DNA of 64,000 bases from Sciurus carolinensis (taxonomy: Eukaryota; Chordata; Mammalia; Rodentia; Sciuridae). This document shows positions 49,275 to 61,056 of this stretch, in pieces. The stretch spans positions 35,352,741 to 35,416,740 of the forward strand of contig NC_062213.1 of assembly GCF_902686445.1 (NCBI RefSeq). The letters run 5' to 3'. Each line of letters opens with the position of its first letter. The first letter of the stretch is position 1. Made by a program: the position numbers and the translations under genes. The notes under the pieces were generated by a model, which was given only the letters and a program-made list of their open reading frames with translations, was not told the origin of the DNA and searched no databases.

Positions 49275-50027
49275 AGGAAAGGTGAATCAAAGGATAAACT
49301 GAGTCATGTTAAGAATCAAAATGACCATAAGTACAAATCATATCTCAATAATAATGCTGAATGTTAATGGCCTAAACCCTTAGATAAAAGACATAGACTG
49401 GCAGATTGGATTTAAGAAGAAAAAAAAAAAAGACCCAACAATATGCTGTCTTCAAGAGACTTACCTCCAAGGAAAAGACATCCAGAGACTGAAGGTGAAA
49501 GCTTGGGAAAAAACATCACTCACATGGACTACATCAGCAAGCAGGGGTTTCTATCCTCAAATGAGACAAATTGAACTTCAAACCAAAGTTAGTCAGAAGG
49601 GATAAAGAAGGACATTTCATACAGCTTCAGGGAATCATACATCAACAAGACATGACAATCATAAATATATATGCCCCAAATGATGGAGCATCCACAAGCA
49701 TCAAATGAACACTGCTCAATTTCAAGAGTCAAATAGACCACAACAAAACAATACTGGGTGACTTTAACACACATCTCTCTCCACTGGATATTTATATTCA
49801 TTAAACTCCAGGCAAACATCATCCTAAACAAGGAAAAACTGAAAGCATTCCCTCCAAAAACTGGAACAAGTCAGGGATGCCCTCTTTCACCACTTCTATT
49901 CAACTTAGCCCTTGAAACTCTAGCTAGAGCAATTAGGCAGTAGAAAGAAATTAAAGGGATACAAATAGGAAAAGAAGAACTCAGACCATCCCCATTTGAC
50001 AATGACATGATACTATATTTAGAAGAC

Positions 50028-50054
50028 CAAAAAAAAAAAAAAAAAAAAAAAAAA
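50028..50054 (+). repeat. Poly(A) run inside L1 ORF2
   Basis: About 27 A residues sit where the family has only a short A-rich codon stretch. It is either slippage expansion or the scar of a tiny retroinsertion, but no duplication was seen. Confidence 0.85.
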
Positions 50055-50294
50055 CTCCATCAGGAAACTTCTAGAACTCATAAATTCAGTAAATAGGAGG
50101 ATATAAAACTAACACCCATAAGTCAATTGTGTTCCTATACACCAATGATGAATCACCTGAAAGAGAAATTAGGAAAACTATCCCTTTCACAATAGTATCA
50201 ATAAAAAGTAAAATACTTGGGCAGCAATCAACAAAAGAAGTAAAAGACCTCTACAATGAAAACTACAGAACACTAAAGAAAGAAATTGAAGAAG

Positions 50295-52433
<2,139 letters not shown>

Positions 52434-52523
52434 AAAGAAAGAAATTGAAGAAGACTTTAGAAGATGGAAAGATCTCCTGTTCTTGGATAGGAAGAATTAA
52501 TATTGTCGAAATGGCCATACTAC

Positions 52524-52774
52524 TAGATGTGAGGGTGATCTGGTTGCAACATCAGTCACTCCATTGATTGGTGATCAGGTTAATTCAACTGATCTGGTTG
52601 GTGTGGTTGGCTAGGCAGGTGTCCCCTTCCTCCCTCACCACTCCATGTGCATCCCTCCCAAAGCTGTGTACTTGCTCAAAGAGGATGACCTTCCCTGATA
52701 GAGAAGAACTGTTCTTTGGTCAAGAGTATACCAGTAGTTGTGCTCCCCTGCTAGAACCTCCAATCAAGTTCTCA
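52524..52774 (+). pseudogene. RN7SKP: 7SK RNA retrocopy, 3'-truncated, no poly(A)
   Basis: The copy covers roughly the first 250 of about 331 nt of 7SK, the RNA that sequesters P-TEFb with HEXIM. Landmarks are gatgtgagggtgatctgg, ctaggcaggtgtccccttcc, aaagaggatgacc and ctgctagaacctccaatcaa. It starts at the 7SK 5' end, lacks the 3' hairpin and has no A tail. A 15-nt duplication, aaatggccatactac, flanks it at 52509-52523 and 52775-52789. Without an upstream Pol III promoter it should be silent. Confidence 0.95.
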
Positions 52775-53145
52775 AAATGGCCATACTACCAAAATTGCTA
52801 TACAGAGTTAATGCAATTCTTATTAAAATTCTAATGACATTTTGAAGAGAAAGAGAAAAAGCAATCATGAAATTCATTTGGAAAAATAAGAGGCCCAGAA
52901 TAGGCAAAGCAATCCTTTACAAGAAAAGTGAAGCAGGTGGCATCACAACACCAGACATTAAATTGTACTACAGAGCTACAGTTAACAAAAACAGCATGGT
53001 ATTGGCACCAAAACAGACATGAAGACCAAAAGAACAGAATAAAAGCTACAGAGACAAACCCACATAAATACGTTCATCTCATACTAGGCAAAAGTGCCAA
53101 AAACATACATTGGAGAAAAGATAGCCTCTTCAACAAATGGTGCTG

Positions 53146-53597
53146 TGTGGGAAGCCATCCATGGCTTGCATGAGAACCAGGATAGTTAAGCCATTAACCA
53201 GAAGGATCTGGCCTCAGGAACTCACGTTATTGATAACTGTTCAAGAACGCCTGAGTCATGTGGCTTTCCTGCGTTAGCTCACCACTCAAGTTCAAATACA
53301 AGCATTGGATATGGGAGTGACCCATTAGAGGCAAATGGCTTGCTTACCTCCACCCCCATCCTGGTTATCATGGAAGAAGCTCCTACTGGTCCTTTTTGAT
53401 CTGTACTACTATAAATAAAGCAAGCATGAACTCCTTCCTTTATTAGAGCCAGACCCTTCTGGATGGTTCAATTGGTCATGCCCCTGCTCTTAAGATAATT
53501 CTGTCTTCTGTCATTATTTCCGATAAATAAATTTCATAGCTTTTATTTCACAGCCAGCCCATCCCTCTGACAGGAACCCACAAGACATGTGATGAGA
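53146..53597 (+). mobile_element. Putative solo LTR (class II ERV-like)
   Basis: About 450 bp with a TG start (tgtgggaagccatcc), a TATA-like ctataaataaag at 53411 and a polyadenylation-like cgataaataaattt near 53521. It interrupts the ORF2 of L1 copy C, whose sequence continues on both sides. Flanking gtgctg and gcactg could be a mutated 6-bp duplication. The TGTGGGAAGCC start recalls IAP/ERVK-type LTRs. The 3' border is uncertain, with no clean CA end at 53597. No viral gene is present. Confidence 0.6.
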
Positions 53598-54863
53598 GCA
53601 CTGGGAAAACTGGAAATTAATACTTAGAAGAATGAAATTTAATGCCTATCTCTCACCCTGCACAAAACTCAATTCAAAATGGAATTAGGCATTAGACCAG
53701 AGACCCTGTGCCTAATAGAAGAAAGAGTAGGCCAATTCTCCATCATGTCGGCTTAGGAACCGAATTCCTCAACAAGACTCCTAAAGCACAAGAAGTAAAA
53801 TTAAGAATCAATAAATATAATGGTATCAAAATAAAAAGTTTCTTCACAGCAAAGGAAACAATCAAGAGTATGACAAGAATGGGAGAAAAATCTTTGCCAA
53901 CTACACCTCAGAGAGAGCACTAATCTCCAGGATATATAAAGAACTCAAAAAACAAAAAACAAAAAAAAAAAAACCCAATCAATAAATGGGCTAAGAAACT
54001 GAACAGACACTTCACAGAAGATACACAGTCGACAAATATATGAAAAACTGTTCAACATCTCTAGCAATTAGAGAAATGCAAATTAAAATGACACTGAGAT
54101 TTCATCTCACTCCAATCAGAATGGCAATTATCAAGAATAAAAGTAACAATAAGTGTTGGTGAGGATGTGGGGGAAAAGGTTCACTCGTGCGTTGCTGATG
54201 GGGCTGCAAATTGGTGCATCTACTCTGGAAAGCAGTATGGAGCTTCCTCAAAGAACTAGGAATGGAACTACCATTTGACCCGGTTATACCACTCCTCAGT
54301 ATCTATCAAAGGAGTCAAAATTAGCATACTACAGTGATGCGGCCACATCAATGTTTATAACAGCCCAACTCACAATAGCTAAGCTATGGTGTACTTCAAC
54401 AGATGAATGGATAAAGAAAATGTGGTACATATACACAATGTAATATTAATCAACCATAAAAAAAAAGAATGACTTTATGGCATTTGCTGGTAAACGGATG
54501 GATCTGAAAACTATCATGCTAAGTGAAATAAGCCAATCCCCAAAAAATCAAAGGTGGAATGTTCTCTCTGATATGTGGTTGCTAACACATAATGCAGGGG
54601 TGGAGGGAGAGCGTGGGTAGAAGTTCAGTGGATTGGACAAAAGGGGATGAAGGAAAGGGGGGTGGATAGGAAGAAAAGAGACAGTGGAATCAATCAGATA
54701 TAACTTTCCTATGTTCATATATGAATACACCACAGTGAAACTCCATATCATGTACTACCACAAGAACTGGATCCTAATTAGAATAAGATACGCTCCATGG
54801 ACATATGTCAAAATAAACTCTACTGTCATGTATAACTGAAAAGAACAAACAAAAAATAAAAGT

Positions 54864-57343
54864 AATTCATCACATAAATAGATTTAAGAAGAAAATCAGT
54901 CATCTCAACAGAAGCAAAGAAAGCCTTTGACAAATATCAGCACCCATTCATGAATAAACTGGGGATAAAAGGAATTTACCTCAACACCATAAATGTATAT
55001 AAAACAATCCCTAACCCTGTATCTTCACGAATGGAGAATAATTAAAAATGTTTCCTTTAAAATTTGGAACAATACAAGAAAGCCCACTCTCACCACTTCT
55101 ATTCAATATAGTTCTTAAATCTAGACAGAGCATTCAGGCAAGAAAAGAAAACTAAGTGGTTACAAATAGGAAAAGAAGAGGTCAAATTATCTGTTTTCCT
55201 AAAGATATGATCCTATATATAGAAGGATCCCCCCCAAAAAAAAACCTCATACCAGAACACTTCTAGAGCAAATAAACAAATTCAGCAAAGTAGTAGGTTA
55301 TAAAATCAACATACAAAAATCAGTAGCTTTCCTATACACCAATAATGAATATGCAGAGGAAGAAATCAGGAAAACAATCCCATTCATGAGTCTCAAAAAT
55401 AAATAAATAAATAAATAAATAAATAAATCTAACCAAGTGGGCAAAAGACCTCTACAATGAAAACTATAGAACAATGAAGAAAGAAACTGAAGAAGACATT
55501 AGAAGATGGAAAGAAGCCGGCATAGTGGCACACACCTGTAATCCCAGTGGCTTGGGAGGTTGAGGCAGGAGGATCACAAGTTCAAAGCCAGCCTCTGCAA
55601 CTTAATGAGGCACTCAGCAACTTAGTGAGACCCTGTCTCTAAATAAAATACAAAAAGGGCTAGGGATATGGTTCAGTGGTTAAGTGCCCCTGGCTTCAAT
55701 CCCTAGTACCAAAAAATAAATAAATAAATAAAAGATGGAAAGACCTTCCATGTTCATGGAAGGGCAGAATTAATAATACTAAAATGGTCATACTAACAAA
55801 AGCAATATACAAGTTCAATGCAATCCCCACTAAGATACCAATGACATTCTTTACAGAACTAGAAAAAACAGCCCTAAAATTCATTTGAAAGAACAAAAAA
55901 GACCCAGAATAGCCACAATTCTAATCCAAAAAAGCAATGCTGGAAGCAACAAAAACAATAATTCCTGATTTCAGATAGAGTAACAAGAATTGCATGGTAG
56001 TGGCATAAAAACAGACACACAGACTAATGGTACAGAATAGAAGACACAGAAACAAAACCACATATCTACAATCATCTGATCCTTGACAAAGCTGCCAGAA
56101 ACATACAGTGGAGAAAACAAAGCATTTTTAACGAATGGTGTTGGGTGGGAAAACTGGTTATCCATATGTAGGAAAATGAGACTAGATCCTTACCTCCCAC
56201 CCTACACAAGTCAATTCAAAATGGATCAAAGACCTAGGAATTAGACCAGAAACTATGCAACTCCTTGAAGAAAATATAGGGTCAACACTCCAACATATAG
56301 GCACAGGCCACAACTTTCCTGTAGGATCCCTAAAGATCAGAAAATAATATCAAGAATTAATAAATGGATGGCATCAAATTAAAAAGCTTCTGCATAGCAA
56401 AGGACATAATTAAGAATGTGAAGAGACAACAGAATGGGAAAAATCTTTGCATGTTCCTCTTCTGACAGAGCACTAATATTCAGAATATATAAAGAACTTG
56501 AAAAAAAACTTAACACCAAAAAACAACTCAATTAATAAATGGGTAAATGAAATAAATGGCTAAATGAAGAAACTTTTTTCTTCTCAAAAAAAGAAACACC
56601 AATGGTCAATAAATACATGAAAAATTGTTCAACATCTTTAACAATTAGGGAAGCACAAATCAAAACTGCACTGAGATCTCCTCTCATTGCAGTTAGAACG
56701 GCAGTCACCAAGAATACAAACAATAATAAATGCTGGAGGGTACTGTTGGAATTGCAGATTAGTACAAAAACACTAATTAGTCAAAAGACTAGAAATGGAA
56801 CCACCATATGACCCAGGATACCACTTCTCAGTATTTATCACAAAGAAATAAAGTCCACATACTGTGGCAATACATGCATACCTATGTTTACAGTAGCACA
56901 ATTCACAATAGCTAAATTATGAAATCAGCCTAAGTGTCCATCAATGAATGAATGGATGAAGGAAATGTGGTATACATACACAGTGTAACCTTGTTTAGCT
57001 AGAAAGAATGAAATTATGTCAATGGCAGGAAAATGTATGGATATTAAGAACATTATGTTAAGCAAAAGAGGCCAAACTCAGAAAGTAAAGGGTCATATGT
57101 TTTCTCTCATACATGGAAACTAGAGAGAAAAAAGGAAAAAAAGTTGTTGGTTGGGGGAGTCCTCATGAAAATCAAAGACAGATGAGTAAAAAAAAGAACC
57201 AGTGTGAAGGAGTAGGGGAGGAAAAGGGGAAATATTGGGGAATGAGATTGGCCAAACTGTTATCATTATATTGTAAGCATGTATGAATATGTAAAAATAA
57301 ATCCCTCCATTATGTACAACTACAAAGCACCAATAAAAATTGG
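54864..57343 (+). pseudogene. L1 copy D, ORF2 3' part and 3'UTR
   Basis: It resumes at aattcatcacataaatagat (RT N-terminal region) and passes the RT motif area (55080-55250). After a SINE at 55515 it continues through the C-terminal domain to about 57060 and a purine-rich 3'UTR ending near 57343. Many stops are present. It is more diverged than copies B and C. Confidence 0.78.
55515..55731 (+). mobile_element. B1-dID SINE with exact target-site duplication
   Basis: A complete dimer: a B1-like half (cctgtaatcccagtggcttg) and an ID half (gggctagggatatggttcag, ggcttcaatccctagtacc), then an (aaat)n tail. A perfect 12-nt duplication, aagatggaaaga, lies at 55503-55514 and 55732-55743 and comes from L1 ORF2 sequence. 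Confidence 0.95.
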
Positions 57344-59404
57344 AAAAATACACAAATTCTGGAACTGAAAATATAGTGAATGAAATGAAAAGTTCAGTAG
57401 AGAGCATCAACTATAGAATTGACCAAGCAGGAAAAGAAATCTGAGAACTCAAAGACAAATTATTTGAAAACACACAGAGTAGAAAAAATGAAAAGGAATG
57501 AAGAAAGTTTAGGGATTCATAGGATAACATTTAAAGAGCAAATTTAAGAATTATAAGTGTTTAAGAAAAAAGAGAAAGCAGCAGAAAGTTTTTTTAAAGA
57601 ATAATAACACAAATTCTCCAAAAATGGGGTAAGAAATAAATATCAAGATATAGAAAATTCAAAGGTCTCAAATTAGATTCAATACAAACAAGACTACACT
57701 GAAATATGATCAAACTGTTAAAAATCCAAAACAAAAAGAGAATCCCAAAAGCAGCAAGAGAAAAGAAGCAAATCACATATAAAAGAGTTCCAATGAGGCT
57801 AAAACCAAATGTCTCAATAGAAACCTTTTACAGGTCAGGAGAAATGAAATGATATATTCAAAGTGCTAATGGAAAAAACACTGTCAACCAAGAAAATCTT
57901 ACCCAGAAAATCTGTCCTTTAGAAATACAGACTTTTCCAGACTAACAAAACTTGAAGGAATTCATCACCACCAAATCTATCTTACGAAATGTAATACTAA
58001 AGGGTATCCTTCAATCTGAAATAAAAGGATGCCAAATAATAACACAAAAATATGTTAAAGTACAAAATTCACTAGTAAAAGCAAATACACAGTTGAATTA
58101 AGAATATTGCAATGGTAGTATATAAATCACTTACATTTTAGTATAAAGGCCAAAACACAAAACTGTTGAAAACAATATAGCTACAATATTTTATTAAAGG
58201 ATATACGATATCAAAAAACATAAATTGTGACATTAAAAGAAAAGATGTAAGAAGATAGAATAAAGGTATAGTTTGTTAATGCAATCAAAGTCAAATTGTT
58301 TTCAGCTTGAAATAGCCTGCTATAACTATAAAACATTTTAGGAATCCTCATAGTAACCACAAAGTAAAAACCTTAAGAGCAAGGAATCAAAACATACCAC
58401 TAAAGAAAATTATCTAATCACAAAAAAGAAAACAGCAATAGAAGAAGAAAGGAACTAAAGATCTGCAAAAAACAACTAGAACAAAATTAACAAAATAGCA
58501 GTAGTTTGTTCTTGCCTACCAATACTTAAAATGCATTAAATTCTCCAATCAAAAGATGCAAAATGGCTGAATAGTGTTTTGGGGTTTTGATTTTTATAAG
58601 AAAGAAAAAACACAACTATATTCAGCTTATAATAAGAGACTCACTTTACCTGTAAAGTTACATGTGAGTTGCAAGTGAAAGGATTAAAAAAATATATTTT
58701 ATGCAAGTGGAAACTAAAAGAAAGCAGGGATAGCTGTACTTATATGATAAAATAAGCTAAGCCAAAAATTGTAAAAAGAGACAAAGTCATTATATTATGA
58801 TAAATAAATTAAGAAGATAAAACAATTATAAATATACTTGTACCCAACACCAGAGCACCAAAATATATAAAGCAAATTTTAATAGAGTTCAATAGTGAAT
58901 TAGACTGCAATATAAGAGGCTATAATACTTTACTTTTGACTATGAATAAAACATCTACACCAAAAAAATCAATAAGGAAACAATGGAATTGAAGTACTAT
59001 ACTTAGAACAAATGGACATAACAGAAATATATCACAATATTCCAACCAAAAGCAACAGAATACCATTCTTCTCAAGTACACACAGAACAATGTCCAGAAT
59101 GGGGCATATGTTAAGTCACAAAACAAGTCTTAACAAATTACAGATAGAAATCATATTAAAGTACTTTTTCCCACCAGGATGGTATTAAATTACAAATCAG
59201 TGATATAAGAAATTGTGGGAGATTCACAAATATATATAAATTAAATAGCATGCTCCTAACATGACAACTCTAGGAACTAGAAAAGGAAGAGTAAACATGC
59301 TAAGAATGAGTCAAAGAGGAAATAATAAACATAAGAGAAAAAAAAAGAAATAAAGAATAAAAAACAATGGAAAAGATCAACATAACTAATAGTTGGTTTT
59401 TTGA

Positions 59405-60035
59405 ACACTGGGGCCAGAATATAGGAAACTGGGAAGATGTTAGTTAAAAGATACAAAACTACAGTTAGGAGGAATAAGTTCAAAAGATCTATTGTACAAC
59501 ATATTGACTATAGTAATTAACAATGTATTACACTTTGAAAATCACTAAGAGAATAGATTTTAAATGTTTTCTTCAACAACATAAAAAAAAAGCTAAGTAT
59601 GTGAGGTAATACATGTTAATTAGCTCAACCTAGCCATTCAATAATGTATACATACAGGTGTTCTTCATCTAATAATGGGCTTATATCCCAATAAACTCAT
59701 CAGAAATTAAAAATATCCTAAGTCAAAATGCATTCACTACATCATGGCTTAGCAACAGAGTACACTGTAGAGTACTGGTTGTTTACCCTCACAATCACAT
59801 GGCTGACTGGGAGATGTGGCTCACAGCTACTACTCAGCATCATGAATGAGTATTGTACCATATATTGCTAGCCTGATAAAAAATAAAAACCCAAACTTTG
59901 GTTGCTAAATACATATTACCATAAACACAAAAAATCTAAGTCAAATCATTATAATCTGAGGACTATATTTCAAAATATAATATTGTTCAACATAATATGT
60001 ATAATTATTAATCAATTGAAACAAATTTTAAAATG
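59405..60035 (+). mobile_element. Ancient L1 3' end nested in ancient L1 ORF2
   Basis: Typical ancient L1 3' text: gggaagatgttagttaaaag, ggaggaataagttcaaaag, tgactatagtaattaacaat, taagtatgtgaggtaatac. It is interrupted by a Tigger-like element and resumes at tatttcaaaatataatattg. The ORF2 around it continues on either side. Confidence 0.7.
59655..59965. mobile_element. Tigger-like DNA transposon fragment
   Basis: It starts caggtgttcttcatctaata and ends near aatcattataatctgaggac. The interior (gtactggttgtttaccctca, catggctgactgggag) matches an ancient non-autonomous Tigger (pogo/mariner) family as I remember it. TA dinucleotides flank it within the L1 3'UTR, as expected for that superfamily. 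The exact subfamily is unassigned. Confidence 0.65.
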
Positions 60036-60990
60036 AAAAAACGTCAGAAATGAAAAAATCATTAGAATTAATATATCTCTAGATAGAATGATGAAAAGAT
60101 ACAAATTCTTTACAGTAAGAACAAAGGTGGAGGTACTACCGATCTCATAGCTAATCTGAATTAAATTCAAAGAATATAAAGAAATACTACAAACAACTCT
60201 ATGTCCATGTATTCCACTACTTACATGGGAAATAGGCCATTTCCTTGAAAGACAGAATATAGGACACATCACTCAACAAGAAATAGCCTGATAATCCAAT
60301 ATTTACTAAATAAATTTAATTCACAGTTTTAAAACTTTTTTTAAGTATAAAACTCTCATTCTTGATGGTTTTATTGGTGAATTCAACCAAATATTCAAGG
60401 TAGAAATAATAACAATTCTACATAATCTCTTCCAGAAAATAGAAGAGGATGAAACATTTTCCAATTAAGTTTATACAGCCAGAATTACTCTGATACCAAA
60501 ACCATTTAAAGGTATTACAAAAAAAGAAAATTAAAGACAATATTCTTCATAAGCAGATGTAAAATCCTCAACACAATCTTAACAAGTCAAATTCATAAAT
60601 GTGTTAAAGGATAACACATCATAAACAGGTGATGTTTATCTAAGAAATGAAAGTTTGGGTCCACATTCTAAATTCGAGCAACATAATTCAAAATAATAAC
60701 AGACTAAGGGTGGTAACATGATTATCTCAAAAAAATTTTGAGAAAGCATCTAACAAACCACTCAAAACTAAGAACAATCTAAAACTTCTTTTTTTAATGT
60801 AAACAAATGGGATACATGTTGTTTCTCTGTTTGTACATGGAGTCAAGGAATACCATTTGTGTAATCATAAATTTACATTGGGTAATGTTGTTTGATTCAT
60901 TCTGTTATTTTTTATTCCTTCCCCCCCACCCCTCCCACCCCTCTTTTCCCTCTATACAGTCCTTCCTTCCTCCATTCTTGCCCACCTCCT

Positions 60991-61014
60991 TAACCCTAAC
61001 CCTAACCCTAACCC
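60991..61014 (-). repeat. Four exact telomeric hexamers in L1 3'UTR
   Basis: taaccc is repeated four times without error, i.e. (TTAGGG)-type repeats on the L1 sense strand, followed by variant units. The equivalent tract in the L1 at 45420-47197 spans 45645-45679 with variants. Confidence 0.95.
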
Positions 61015-61056
61015 GAACCCTATCACTAACACCTCCCACCACCCCATTATATGTCA

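Larger units (their letters stand above)
57344..60784 (+). mobile_element. Ancient L1 host, distal part
   Basis: It continues the element broken at 41656. ORF1 (57350 to about 58050) is followed by ORF2 endonuclease (about 58500-59400) and an RT beginning that resumes at about 60036 and runs to about 60784. All is heavily decayed. It is interrupted by another ancient L1 3' end and finally by the young minus-strand L1. Confidence 0.7.

Noticed and set aside
52524..52774. Active 7SK RNA gene
   Set aside because: The 3' third is missing, the upstream sequence is L1 with no Pol III promoter elements, and it is flanked by a duplication.
60991..61014. Interstitial telomere or chromosome-fusion scar
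   Set aside because: The hexamers sit at a fixed place in an L1 3'UTR and recur in another L1 copy, so they are element-borne.
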